A stretch of 64,000 nt of DNA from Bin87 sp965222895 (GTDB lineage: Bacteria > Chloroflexota > Dehalococcoidia > Lucifugimonadales > UBA3495): positions 682,001 through 746,000 of the forward strand of contig CBDCVB010000002.1 in the NCBI GenBank assembly GCA_965222895.1, written 5' to 3'. Every line of letters starts with the position of its first letter. The stretch's first letter is position 1. Positions 25,693-34,607 of this stretch are shown piece after piece. A program made the position numbers and the translations under genes. The notes beneath the pieces were generated by a model, which ran no database searches, had not been told where the DNA came from, and saw only the letters and a list, made by a program, of their open reading frames with translations.

Positions 25693-27048
25693 ATGACCAC
25701 TACCGCTGACACATACCCTCACTACGCCGCCGCCTACGAAGCGCAATCGCCCGACGTGGCCGAGACGCTGCGCGCGTTGCGCCACCGTGGTTGGGACGCC
25801 TTTGCGCAACTTGGCCTGCCTACCGCCCGGCGCGGCAATGAGCCGTGGAAATACACCAATGTCGCACCGATTGCCCGGGAAGCTTTTGCTCATCCACAGC
25901 CAATGCCGGTGGAGGATGCGACCGTAACGCTGGACGATGTGCGGGCCGCGGCGCCCTGGCGCTCCGGCTGGCATACCTTCGTGTTCGTCGACGGTGTGTT
26001 TGCGCCCCACCTTTCCGCTGGCGCTGAGATTGCGGAATCTAGCGGGATAGTGATTGCTCCGCTGGCCGACACGATTCATACTGAACGGGGTGCCAGCGTC
26101 AGCCTGTTGGGTGAACTGGCGCGACCTGAAGATGACGGTTTCGTCGCCCTCAACACGGCCTTCGTTCGGGACGGCATGGGTATCGATGTGCCGGTGGATG
26201 GTGATGCCGGCGTGGTCAACGTGGTTTATCTGACCACCGGACGCGAACAGCCGAGGGTTACCCATCCGCGAATCATCGTGTCCGCCCAGCGCAATTCGCG
26301 AGCCACCGTGATTGAAACCTACGTTGGACCCGACGATACGCGTTATTTCACCAACGCGGTTGCCGAAATACATGTGCACGAGGGCGCTCGAGTTGAACAC
26401 TACCGCCTGCTGCTGGATGGCATGGACGCGTATCACGTGGGCACCAGCCGTGTGATTCAGCATCGGGACTCCGGGTTTTCGTCGGTGTCAATCTCCCGTG
26501 GAGCCGCGCTGGGGCGCAATGATTTCGGCGTTACTTTGATCGGCGCCGGGGCCGAATGTACATTGAATGGCCTGTATCTGACCGTCGGCAATCAACACAT
26601 GGACAACTACATCAACATTGACCATACCGAACCCAACGGCACCAGTCGTATGTTCTACAAGGGCATCCTGGACGGGCAGTCGCGGGCGGTTTTCGGAGGC
26701 AACGTTACCGTCCGGGAGGGCGCGCAAAAGACGGACGCCCAGCAAACCGACAAGAATCTGTTGCTGTCGGAGCAAGCGGAAGTGGATAGCAAACCAAGCC
26801 TGTTGATATACGCCGATGACGTGAAGTGCGGCCACGGCGCCACCGCCGGCCATATCGACCTGGATACCGTTTTCTATATGCGGAGTCGCGGCCTGGATTT
26901 GCCAACCGTCAGCCGCATCCTGATTCATGCCTTTGCCAGCGAAATCATTGACACGGTGGCTCTGGAACCCTTGCGGGAGTATCTCGACGAGCAATTCCAG
27001 AATTCGATTCCCGACGCTGACATCTCGCTGCCCATCGGAGGCCGCTAG
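25693..27048 (+). CDS. sufD: Fe-S cluster assembly protein SufD
   Basis: A 451-residue SufD, partner of SufB. It shows GNEPWKYTNVAPI near residue 48, a beta-helix core (HEGARVEHYRLLLDG...), MDNYINIDHTEPNGTSRMFYKGIL and the conserved end of the family KCGHGATAGHIDLDTVFYMRSRGL, where SufB and SufD meet at a cysteine/histidine pair. Its TAG overlaps the GTG start of sufS by one base, so translation is coupled. Compared with sufB, the cysteine content is low, as expected for SufD. Confidence 0.94.
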   Translation: MTTTADTYPHYAAAYEAQSPDVAETLRALRHRGWDAFAQLGLPTARRGNEPWKYTNVAPIAREAFAHPQPMPVEDATVTLDDVRAAAPWRSGWHTFVFVDGVFAPHLSAGAEIAESSGIVIAPLADTIHTERGASVSLLGELARPEDDGFVALNTAFVRDGMGIDVPVDGDAGVVNVVYLTTGREQPRVTHPRIIVSAQRNSRATVIETYVGPDDTRYFTNAVAEIHVHEGARVEHYRLLLDGMDAYHVGTSRVIQHRDSGFSSVSISRGAALGRNDFGVTLIGAGAECTLNGLYLTVGNQHMDNYINIDHTEPNGTSRMFYKGILDGQSRAVFGGNVTVREGAQKTDAQQTDKNLLLSEQAEVDSKPSLLIYADDVKCGHGATAGHIDLDTVFYMRSRGLDLPTVSRILIHAFASEIIDTVALEPLREYLDEQFQNSIPDADISLPIGGR

Positions 27049-28316
27049 TGACTACCCTACGAGGCCAGAACCAGACCGCTCAGGCGGACGCGCTGGGCGC
27101 AATTGACGTGGAGCGAATCCGACAGGATTTCCCGATCCTGCACCAGGAAATCAACGGCAAGCCGCTGGTTTATCTGGACAATGCGGCAACCACACAGAAA
27201 CCCCAGGCGGTAATTGACGCCATCACCAATTATTACGTCAAGAACAATGCCAACGTGCATCGGGGCGTGCATACATTGAGTCAGCGTGCCACCGACGACT
27301 ACGAATTGGCCAGGGAGTCAGTCCGCCGGTTTATCAATGCGCCCGACGACTGTGAAGTAATCTATGTTCGGGGCGCCACCGAAGGTCTCAATCTGGTGGC
27401 CAGTAGCTACGGTCGAAAATACTTCAAATCCGGCGATGAAGTAATCATTACCGGCATGGAGCACCACTCCAACATTGTGCCCTGGCAGTTATTGGGCAAG
27501 GAATTGGGCATCCGGTTGCGGGTGGTTCCATTCAACGATGACGGCGAGTTGCTGCTGGATGAATTCGAAGGGATGCTGAACGACCGCACCAAACTGGTGT
27601 CGGTGGTACACCAGTCAAACGCGCTGGGAACCATTAACCCGGTGCGAACTATCGTCGAGCTGGCCCACGCCAGAGGTGTGCCGGTCATGCTCGATGCGGC
27701 ACAGTCGGTCCCGCATATGCCCATCGACGTGCAGGAACTGGGCGCAGACTTCCTGACATTTTCGGGGCACAAACTGTACGGGCCCACCGGTATCGGCGTG
27801 CTTTGGGGCCGAGCCGATTTGCTCAACGCGATGCCCCCGTACCAGTCGGGCGGCGAGATGATTCGTTCGGTTACCTATGAAGAGACCATATTCAACGTAC
27901 TGCCGGCCAAATTCGAAGCGGGCACTCCGGACATCGCCGGGGCAATCGGACTGGGCGCGGCTATTGAGTACCTGGAAGCGATTGGGATGGAAAAGATTGC
28001 CGCCTATGAACAGGCTTTGATGCACTATGGGGCGGAGCGACTCTCCAGCATTGCGGGCCTGCGGATAATTGGCAACGCCGCCGACAAAGGCGGTGTGTTG
28101 TCGTTCATTATGGACGCGGCCCACGCCCACGACATTGGCACTATCCTGGATGCTGAGGGGATTGCGGTGCGCACCGGGCACCATTGCGCGCAACCGGTGA
28201 TGGCGCGTTACGGGGTTGCCGCTACCGCGCGGGCATCGCTGGCTCTCTACAACACTACGGCCGAGATTGATTCGCTGGTCAAGGCCATTGACCGGGTTAT
28301 TGAGGTGTTTGGGTAA
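27048..28316 (+). CDS. sufS: Cysteine desulfurase SufS
   Basis: A 422-residue PLP-dependent type II cysteine desulfurase that takes sulfur from cysteine for cluster assembly. Motifs are YLDNAATTQKPQAVIDAI near residues 40-57, NANVHRGVHTLSQRAT, the PLP histidine region ITGMEHHSNIVPW, the Schiff-base lysine in FSGHKLYGPTGIGVLWG near residue 244, and the catalytic cysteine in RTGHHCAQPVM near 382. The GTG start overlaps the sufD stop and its own stop overlaps the sufU start. SufU, encoded next, is the usual sulfur acceptor for this enzyme type. Confidence 0.95.
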   Translation: MTTLRGQNQTAQADALGAIDVERIRQDFPILHQEINGKPLVYLDNAATTQKPQAVIDAITNYYVKNNANVHRGVHTLSQRATDDYELARESVRRFINAPDDCEVIYVRGATEGLNLVASSYGRKYFKSGDEVIITGMEHHSNIVPWQLLGKELGIRLRVVPFNDDGELLLDEFEGMLNDRTKLVSVVHQSNALGTINPVRTIVELAHARGVPVMLDAAQSVPHMPIDVQELGADFLTFSGHKLYGPTGIGVLWGRADLLNAMPPYQSGGEMIRSVTYEETIFNVLPAKFEAGTPDIAGAIGLGAAIEYLEAIGMEKIAAYEQALMHYGAERLSSIAGLRIIGNAADKGGVLSFIMDAAHAHDIGTILDAEGIAVRTGHHCAQPVMARYGVAATARASLALYNTTAEIDSLVKAIDRVIEVFG

Positions 28317-28771
28317 TGGCTTCCGATTTGGGTGACCTCTACCAGGAAATCCTCCTGGAACACAATCGCCGGCCTCGAAATTTCCGCACGGTGGACGGGG
28401 CGACACACCAGGCCGACGGTTTCAACCCGTTGTGCGGCGACCAGATTAGGCTGCAACTCAAGGTGGTCGCAGACACCGGAGTGGTGTCGGACGTGGGGTT
28501 TCAGGGGCACGGCTGTGCCATCAGTCGGGCATCTGCGTCGCTGCTGACGCAAGCCGTCAAGGGCGTGGCCGAGCCCGAGGTTGAGGCCCTTTTCGAAGAG
28601 TTTCGCCGGATGATGACCGAACCGGACGCCGATTTGAACCTGGACCTGCTGGGCGACCTGGAAATGCTGTCAGGAGTGATTGCCTACCCGACGCGCATCA
28701 AGTGCGCCATCCTGGCCTGGCATACGTTGAAAGCCGCTCTGGACGGCGAAGCCATCGCTACCACGGAATAG
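28316..28771 (+). CDS. sufU: Sulfur acceptor/scaffold SufU
   Basis: A 151-residue SufU of the IscU fold. The three cysteines of the zinc/sulfur site are present: NPLCGDQ near residue 40, GHGCAISRAS near 65, and TRIKCAILAW near 127, together with the Gly-rich SufU-type insertion. It accepts persulfide from SufS. Its ATG overlaps the TAA of sufS by one base. A second, shorter-related homologue lies 47 bases downstream. Confidence 0.93.
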   Translation: MASDLGDLYQEILLEHNRRPRNFRTVDGATHQADGFNPLCGDQIRLQLKVVADTGVVSDVGFQGHGCAISRASASLLTQAVKGVAEPEVEALFEEFRRMMTEPDADLNLDLLGDLEMLSGVIAYPTRIKCAILAWHTLKAALDGEAIATTE

Positions 28772-28817
28772 CAGTAATCCGGGGGAATAGCCGTCATCCG
28801 GGAGCGTTGTATCAGGT

Positions 28818-29279
28818 ATGCCGCAGGTGCCCGACCAGCCCGAGGCGTTGTATGGCGACGTCATCATGGACCACTACCGCAATCCACGGCATCGCGTGCG
28901 GCTTACCGCTGCCGATGTTGAAACCGAGGAATTTAATCCCTTTTGCGGCGACCGGGCGAACCTGCAACTCCGGCTCGGTAAGCATTCCGAACGACCGGCC
29001 ACCATTGAAGGCGTGAGCGCCGTCGCAGAAGGTTGCAGCATCATCCAGGCGTCAGCATCCTTGCTGGCCGACCGGTTGCGGGGTTGCACGCTGGAGGAGG
29101 CGGCAGACCTGTCGCGCCTATTCCGCGACCTGATGCAGGGGCAGCCGTTGCCCCCGGCCGCGTCGCAGGCGCTGGGAGGCTTGGCGGCGCTGGAAGTGGT
29201 GCGCCAGTACCCGGTGCGCATCAAATGCGCCCTGCTGCCCTGGGTTGCGCTGGAAGAAGGACTGCGCCGGCTGGGCTAA
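28818..29279 (+). CDS. Second SufU-like protein
   Basis: A 153-residue paralogue of SufU directly after sufU. It conserves YGDVIMDHYRNPRH, the three cysteines (PFCGDR, AEGCSIIQAS, VRIKCALLPW) and the linker, so it should bind zinc or a cluster, but overall it differs widely from its neighbour. Having two SufU-type genes in tandem is unusual. It may be a diverged duplicate with another sulfur acceptor role. The gap of 46 bases to sufU suggests the same operon. A convergent DinB gene follows. Confidence 0.85.
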   Translation: MPQVPDQPEALYGDVIMDHYRNPRHRVRLTAADVETEEFNPFCGDRANLQLRLGKHSERPATIEGVSAVAEGCSIIQASASLLADRLRGCTLEEAADLSRLFRDLMQGQPLPPAASQALGGLAALEVVRQYPVRIKCALLPWVALEEGLRRLG

Positions 29280-29314
29280 TCGGCGTTGTCGGCGGTTGGC
29301 AAGTGGGGCGCGGA

Positions 29315-29815
29315 TTACTTGCCCTGCAACCCGCGCAGGTAGGCGATGTGCCCCACGTGCTGGTACATCTCGCCAATGATTTGGCGGAACATCGCGCCCA
29401 AAGACATCTCAGGACGACGTTCCCGAGGCACCGTCTCCATATCGGTGGGAGACAGAGTATCCAGATACGCCAACGTGGCTCGCCGGATGGCTGCCCGGTA
29501 CTGCAAGAACTCGCCCAAATCCAGGCGGGGAAAGTTGGCTACCTGATCGGCAGTGTGCCCGAACCCGTTGTCTCTGGTGGGCAGGCCGAACTTGTCGTTC
29601 CAGCCGTCCTGCTCCCAAATCTCGGTCTCGAACTGGGCGAAAAACTGGACCCACATATCTTCGACCCGCACCATGTGCCACAGTATCCAACCGATGGAAT
29701 TAGCTTCCGGCGCGGGCTGCCAGGCCAGTTCGTCCGGCGTCAGACCGTCCAGCGCATCCAGCAGGAACCCGTTTTCCTTGTCTAGAGCGTCGACAATAAA
29801 CTCATTCAACGTCAT
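29315..29815 (-). CDS. DinB-fold protein
   Basis: A 166-residue four-helix DinB/YfiT-like protein (DinB_2). Metal-binding histidines are seen at ILWHMVRVEDMW near residue 47 and YQHVGHIAYLRG near 154, with the N-terminal GLTPDELAWQP. Bacterial relatives are metal-dependent thiol transferases or uncharacterised stress proteins; the exact role here is unknown. It is convergent with the suf operon and 84 bases downstream of an alpha/beta hydrolase on the same strand. Confidence 0.85.
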   Translation of the reverse strand: MTLNEFIVDALDKENGFLLDALDGLTPDELAWQPAPEANSIGWILWHMVRVEDMWVQFFAQFETEIWEQDGWNDKFGLPTRDNGFGHTADQVANFPRLDLGEFLQYRAAIRRATLAYLDTLSPTDMETVPRERRPEMSLGAMFRQIIGEMYQHVGHIAYLRGLQGK

Positions 29816-29899
29816 GATGTGAACTCCGATGCGACTTGGCGGGGAGACTGGAAATCAATCCAAAGCCGACGCTCAATTGTCGGTGCGATGGCGACCAGG

Positions 29900-30694
29900 T
29901 CAGGCGGTCAGGAACCCCGCCACGCTGTCGTGAAATGCGTCAGGACACTCCAGCTGCGGAATGTGACCGCACTGCGGAATCACGGTGAGCGAGGCGTTGG
30001 GTAGCAGGTCTCGGAATGCCGCGCCGTATTCCGGCGGTATCACCTGGTCGGCGTCGCCCCACAGCACCAGCGTGGGCATGGTAATGCGGTGGACACGTTT
30101 GGTGAGGCCGCGCTCCGGGATGGGCCAGGTGAACTTGGCCACGGATTGCAACGTCTGGAGTCGATCCAGCGTATGCTCCAATTGCTCCTCGATGCCCTCC
30201 GGCGGCGTGACGTATGCTTTGGCCAGGTCGCCGTCAGAGTCGTACCACAGCATTTCCCGGCGTTCATCAGGCGTAAGGATGAAGAAGTCGGCAATCGGTT
30301 TGTCGTCCAGCCATAGACCCAGCGAATTCACCAGCACCAGGCGTGAAACTCGATCCGGCCGATGGGCTGCCAACTCGGCGGCGCAGAAACCACCGTAGGA
30401 GTGGCCGACTACATGACAACGCTCAATTCCCAGGGAGTCCAGCAATTCTTCGTAGAACTGCACCAGATCCCACAGGTCGTCCAGATGGTTCAATCCCGTG
30501 GATTCGGAAACGCCGGGATGGGCCGGCGCGTAGACGTGGTATTTCTCGGCCAGGCGATCGAGAAAGTCAGGCCATCCGACGTAGCCGCCGGCTCCGTGCA
30601 GGAAAATAAGCGGGTCGCCGGAGCCGCCTTCCGCGACCTGAACGCTGAACATACCACCGCGAACGGAGACCATTCGCTCAATGTGCGCAACCAT
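29900..30694 (-). CDS. Alpha/beta hydrolase
   Basis: A 264-residue alpha/beta-hydrolase. The oxyanion segment LIFLHGAGGYVGWPDF stands near residue 29, the nucleophile elbow GHSYGGF near residues 97-103, the acid in LVLWGDADQVIP near 211, and the histidine in IPQCGHIPQLE near 240, so the triad is complete. Substrate is unknown; it resembles meta-cleavage product hydrolases and haloperoxidase-like esterases. It may share a transcript with the DinB-fold gene. Confidence 0.87.
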   Translation of the reverse strand: MVAHIERMVSVRGGMFSVQVAEGGSGDPLIFLHGAGGYVGWPDFLDRLAEKYHVYAPAHPGVSESTGLNHLDDLWDLVQFYEELLDSLGIERCHVVGHSYGGFCAAELAAHRPDRVSRLVLVNSLGLWLDDKPIADFFILTPDERREMLWYDSDGDLAKAYVTPPEGIEEQLEHTLDRLQTLQSVAKFTWPIPERGLTKRVHRITMPTLVLWGDADQVIPPEYGAAFRDLLPNASLTVIPQCGHIPQLECPDAFHDSVAGFLTA

Positions 30695-31030
30695 AGGAGA
30701 GTCACCTCGGAGATTGTTAAAAGAATCGCCGGCAAAGCCTGACGAATGTCATACAATGCCAACCGTAAATCGCGCAATACGATACCACAACCCAAACATT
30801 TCCGGCACGGATGCCGTCAGCAGCGGCATGGGATCAGACACTCGGAAATGCAGTTCACGCGTACCCACTTTGTCATTGCGAGCGCAGCGCGGCAATCTCG
30901 TTGCCGTAGCAATGGTCGCCGTAGCAATGATGGTTCACCGACGTGTACTCAACCTCAACGAGATTGCCACGTCGCTATGCTCCTCGCAATGACAAGTGAT
31001 GATGGACGCTGATCGCAATGACAGTAGGTT

Positions 31031-32482
31031 GTAACTGTTCAGACTTGGTGGGGGAATTGGTTCAAAGAGGTTCGGGGATGGCTGGCGCGAGGGGTTGTGG
31101 TTATGTCATATAACGGGTATGGATTCGGAAATCGACCTGTCCACCGCTGACCGCGATGTGCTCATCGCCATCGTCATACGGCAGGAGGCCATCATAGCCC
31201 GACAGCAGGCCGTCATCGAGCGCCTGGAGAAGCGGATTGCTCAGCTGGAAGGGCGGGCCAAACCCAGTGGCGCCCGGGGGATGCCCGGTGTCAAACCCGA
31301 AGCCAGCCGGAAACCGGCCCAGCCCAAAGCGCCACGCCAGCCCCGGCCCCACGGCTTTGCCCGCCGTCGCATGACGCCCACCCGTCGGGTGGAGCATGTG
31401 GTGGACCACTGTCCCGACTGCGGAACGCTGTTGTCCGGCGGCTGGACCCAGCGCACCCGGGAGGTCATCGAGCTGCCCCAGGTTCCGGCGGAAGTTACCG
31501 AGCACGTCTACATCGCCAGGGATTGTCCGGGGTGCCGACGCCGCTGCGTTTCCCCGGCGCAATTGGACGGCGTGGTAATGGGCCAGCAGCGCATGGGTAT
31601 CAACTTGATCAGCCTGATCGCCACGCTCCGAGAGGAGGCCCGACTGCCCATCGCCGTCATCCAGCGGTATCTGCACACCGTCCATGGGCTAAGCCTCAGC
31701 GTGGGAGCCATCATGGCTGCGGTGCATCGTACCGCGCAAAGGGCCCAGGCCGCAGTGGACCGGATCCTGGCCCAGATCCGCGCCAGCCCAGTGGTCCATG
31801 CCGACGAGACCGGCTGGCGTGAGGATGGCAACAACGGCTACGTGTGGACCTTCAGCACACCATCGGCGCGCTACTTCCTGAGGCGGGGTCGCAACAAGGA
31901 AGTGGTGGATGAAGCTCTGGGCGACACCTTCTCCGGCGTCCTGGTCAGCGATTTCTACGCCGCCTACCACCATTACGAGGGCCCCAAACAACGCTGCTGG
32001 GTTCATCTGTTGCGGGACATTCACGACCTGAAGGTCCTCTATCCGAAGGACCAAAAGCTGGCGCAGTGGGCCGACGCCGTCCACGAGATTTACGACCGGG
32101 CCAAAGCCAGCGCCCATCCTCAGGCCAAGCGGCGCCGCACCGCTCAACTGGCACTGGAACGGCAGTTGCTGGCCATTTGCCAACCCTTCCTTCACGACCC
32201 CTCGGCAACCCAGGCCAAGCTATGCCGACGCATCGAGCGCCATATCAAAGAACTCTTCGTCTTCGTGGCCGAACCGGAGGCGCCATCGGACAACAACGCC
32301 GCCGAACGCAGCCTGCGCCACCTGGTCGTCAGTCGCAAGGTCAGCGGCGGCACCCGGTCGCAACGAGGCAGCAGAAGCAAGATGACCCTGGCTTCCCTCT
32401 TCGGCACCTGGCGCGCCCAAGGACTGAATCCCCTCAATGCCTGCCGGCAACTGCTCTCTTCCCCGCAACTCTGAACAGTTAC
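31031..32482 (+). mobile_element. IS66-family insertion sequence (single-transposase type)
   Basis: A 1,452-bp element. Terminal inverted repeats begin GTAACTGTTCAGA (31031-31043) and end with its complement (32470-32482); the GTAA tip is usual for IS66. The 8-bp direct repeats AGTAGGTT at 31023-31030 and 32483-32490 are the target duplication size expected for this family. Only one transposase gene is present, without tnpA/tnpB accessory genes, as in the ISBst12 subgroup. Intact ends, target repeats and a complete gene suggest a fairly recent insertion. Confidence 0.92.
31119..32474 (+). CDS. IS66-family transposase
   Basis: A 451-residue transposase of the IS66/TnpC type. The N-terminus has a leucine-zipper-like coiled coil (AIIARQQAVIERLEKRIAQLE) and a basic Pro/Arg linker, then a zinc-binding segment with CPDCGTLL near residue 104 and DCPGCRRRC near 137, and the DDE catalytic domain starting about 175 with the Asp of VHADETGWREDGN, DFYAAYHHYEG and a C-terminal SDNNAAERSLR, which contains the glutamate. 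The ATG at 31119 is taken instead of an upstream TTG. The stop codon lies inside the right inverted repeat. Confidence 0.93.
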   Translation: MDSEIDLSTADRDVLIAIVIRQEAIIARQQAVIERLEKRIAQLEGRAKPSGARGMPGVKPEASRKPAQPKAPRQPRPHGFARRRMTPTRRVEHVVDHCPDCGTLLSGGWTQRTREVIELPQVPAEVTEHVYIARDCPGCRRRCVSPAQLDGVVMGQQRMGINLISLIATLREEARLPIAVIQRYLHTVHGLSLSVGAIMAAVHRTAQRAQAAVDRILAQIRASPVVHADETGWREDGNNGYVWTFSTPSARYFLRRGRNKEVVDEALGDTFSGVLVSDFYAAYHHYEGPKQRCWVHLLRDIHDLKVLYPKDQKLAQWADAVHEIYDRAKASAHPQAKRRRTAQLALERQLLAICQPFLHDPSATQAKLCRRIERHIKELFVFVAEPEAPSDNNAAERSLRHLVVSRKVSGGTRSQRGSRSKMTLASLFGTWRAQGLNPLNACRQLLSSPQL

Positions 32483-32534
32483 AGTAGGTTGGTTTGGTTT
32501 GACAAAGTGGGTACGCGTGAGCGTCGTTTTGTAT

Positions 32535-32564
32535 TTGACACCAGAGAAAACGGTTGCGTATAAT
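32535..32564 (+). promoter_or_regulatory. Consensus promoter of pyrG operon
   Basis: Perfect TTGACA (32535-32540) and perfect TATAAT (32559-32564) are separated by 18 bases. It lies 16 bases beyond the end of the repeat/IS insertion, so it survived the insertion. The leader to pyrG is about 230 bases; apart from an imperfect hairpin at 32624-32643 I see no gene in it. Confidence 0.8.
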
Positions 32565-32623
32565 ACACTTGATGCCCAGTGCGGGTCAGTCGCGCCGGTT
32601 TGGCTAAGCGCCGTAGAACACCG

Positions 32624-32643
32624 TCCCGACAGCATGTCCGGGA
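32624..32643 (+). other. Hairpin in the pyrG leader
   Basis: TCCCGACA and TGTC-C-GGGA pair around a 3-base loop with one bulged C, giving an eight-pair stem within the 5' leader. No run of T follows, so it is not an intrinsic terminator as it stands. A role in regulating CTP synthase is possible but unsupported. Confidence 0.35.
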
Positions 32644-32799
32644 TGTGCTTGTTGTCTCGCAGCCGGTTCGTCGCCTTCGCTCACCCATATACACTCCCAG
32701 GTGACGCAGATTAACGGACGCCGGCTTTTAGTTTGGGTGTACGGCGTTGGGCTATGTAGTTCAAGGGCCAAATTGTCGCAGCAGGTACGCTAGGTAGTT

Positions 32800-34458
32800 A
32801 TGCCCACCAAGTTTATTTTTGTGACCGGCGGCGTGGTCAGTTCCATCGGCAAAGGGATTAGCGTCGCTTCCATTGGACGCATCCTCAAAAGTCAGGGTCT
32901 CTCGGTGTCGGTCATCAAGCTGGACCCGTACCTCAACGTCGACCCAGGCACCATGTCGCCGTACCAGCATGGCGAGGTTTTCGTGACCAAAGACGGTGGC
33001 GAAACCGACCTCGACCTGGGACACTACGAGCGGTTTATCGACATCGAACTGACCCGTCAGAGCAACGTAACCGCCGGTCAGGCTTACCTGACGTTGATCA
33101 CCCGTGAGCGCCGCGGTGACTTCCTCGGTGGCACCATCCAGACAGTCCCCCATCTCACCAACGAGATAAAATCGCGGTTGATTGGATTGGCCGAAACATC
33201 CGGGGCCGATGTGATAGTGGTGGAAGTGGGTGGCACGGTTGGTGATATTGAAGGCTTACCCTTCCTGGAAGCCATACGGCAAATGCGCAATGAGGTGGGC
33301 CGCAACAACGTCTTTTACATTCACTTGACGCTATTGCCCTACATTTCGGCCTCGGAAGAACTCAAAACCAAACCGACTCAACACAGTGTCAAAGAACTCC
33401 GCAGCATTGGCATCCAGCCGGACGCGTTAATCTGTCGCAGCGACACCGAGATTACGCGGGGCATACGGGAAAAACTTTCCCTGTTCTGCGACGTCGCTTC
33501 CGAAGCAATCTTTCCGATGCCCACGGTCAAGAACGTTTACGAAGTCCCGCTGATAATGGAAGAGTTCGGTGTCAGCCGAATCCTCTCGCAAATGTTGGGA
33601 CTGAATGGGCAATGCGAGTTGAGCGAGTGGAGCGGGCTGGTGGACCGGATGAACGCCGCGGAAGGCGAAATCCCCGTGGCCATTGTAGGCAAGTATGTGG
33701 AATACCCCGACTCTTACATGTCGGTGCGCGAAGCCCTGCGCCACGCAGCAACATCGTGCGGGTTGCGTGCCGATGTACGGTGGGTACACTCCGAAGCTGT
33801 GGAACGGGATGGGGCCGACGTGCACTTGAAGGACGTCAGCGCCATCGTAGTGCCGGGCGGCTTCGGTCCCCGTGGTGTCGAAGGAATGGTGGATACGAGT
33901 CGTTACGCCCGTGACAAAGGCGTGCCCTATCTGGGTTTGTGCCTGGGAATGCAGGCGATGGTAATTGACTGGGCTCGGGACGTGGCTGGCCTGACCCACG
34001 CCAATTCATCTGAACTGGATCCCGACTGTGAGCATCCGGTTGTGGACATCATGCCCGACCAGAAGGGTATCACCGACTTCGGCGGCACCATGCGGCTGGG
34101 GCAGTATCCATGCCGGCCCCAGTCCAACACACGAACGGCTCAGGCGTATGCGGCGCCGGAAGTTATGGAACGCCACCGTCACCGCTATGAAGTCAACAAT
34201 AAATACCGCGAATCCCTGGAAGCGTCGGGTATGGTGATGAGCGGTCTGTCTCCGGACGGTGAATTGGTGGAAACGGCAGAAGTGCCCGACCATCCATTCA
34301 TGGTTGGGGTGCAGTTTCACCCTGAATTCCAGTCGCGACCGAACCGCCCGCATCCGTTGTTTAGCGCTTTGATCGGGCAGGCTAGCGCCATTGTTCGAGA
34401 AGGCAACCAGTTGCCGTTCCGCAAATCCGGCGGGTGGTCATTCCAGTCCAAACGATAA
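32800..34458 (+). CDS. pyrG: CTP synthase
   Basis: A 552-residue glutamine-dependent enzyme that makes CTP from UTP. The N-terminal synthetase domain starts KFIFVTGGVVSSIGKG near residues 4-19, with LDPYLNVDPGTMSPYQHGEVFV and VGGTVGDIE. The C-terminal class I glutamine amidotransferase has the nucleophile in YLGLCLGMQ near residue 383 and the His/Glu in VQFHPEFQSRP near 505. Length and motif order are standard. It heads an operon with transaldolase and rho, with a 149-base gap to the next gene. Confidence 0.96.
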   Translation: MPTKFIFVTGGVVSSIGKGISVASIGRILKSQGLSVSVIKLDPYLNVDPGTMSPYQHGEVFVTKDGGETDLDLGHYERFIDIELTRQSNVTAGQAYLTLITRERRGDFLGGTIQTVPHLTNEIKSRLIGLAETSGADVIVVEVGGTVGDIEGLPFLEAIRQMRNEVGRNNVFYIHLTLLPYISASEELKTKPTQHSVKELRSIGIQPDALICRSDTEITRGIREKLSLFCDVASEAIFPMPTVKNVYEVPLIMEEFGVSRILSQMLGLNGQCELSEWSGLVDRMNAAEGEIPVAIVGKYVEYPDSYMSVREALRHAATSCGLRADVRWVHSEAVERDGADVHLKDVSAIVVPGGFGPRGVEGMVDTSRYARDKGVPYLGLCLGMQAMVIDWARDVAGLTHANSSELDPDCEHPVVDIMPDQKGITDFGGTMRLGQYPCRPQSNTRTAQAYAAPEVMERHRHRYEVNNKYRESLEASGMVMSGLSPDGELVETAEVPDHPFMVGVQFHPEFQSRPNRPHPLFSALIGQASAIVREGNQLPFRKSGGWSFQSKR

Positions 34459-34607
34459 CCCGCAGTATCCGTGAATCGGCCGGAATGCTCGAAACGCCGG
34501 GTCGATTCCCATAGATTCGACGATAGCTGAACAGAGATTGCGCCTGGCGTCGCGCCACACGTGCCGGGCCCGGCCATTCGATTACACAACCCCTGGAGGA
34601 CGAGGCA

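Larger units (their letters stand above)
30856..32519. repeat. Palindromic dispersed repeat, copy D, split by IS66 element
   Basis: The left end CACGCGTACCCACTTTGTCA (30856-30875) and the right end TGACAAAGTGGGTACGCGTG (32500-32519) are exact inverted repeats of the copy A type. The inner core (30870-31022) matches copy A over most of its length. The insertion sequence at 31031-32482 interrupts the right arm. When it is taken out, the joined arm (31014-31030 plus 32491-32516) matches the inverted left arm of copy A. Confidence 0.85.

Noticed and set aside
31689..32195. Frame opposite the transposase
   Set aside because: DDE motifs are on the plus strand; no independent evidence for the antisense frame.
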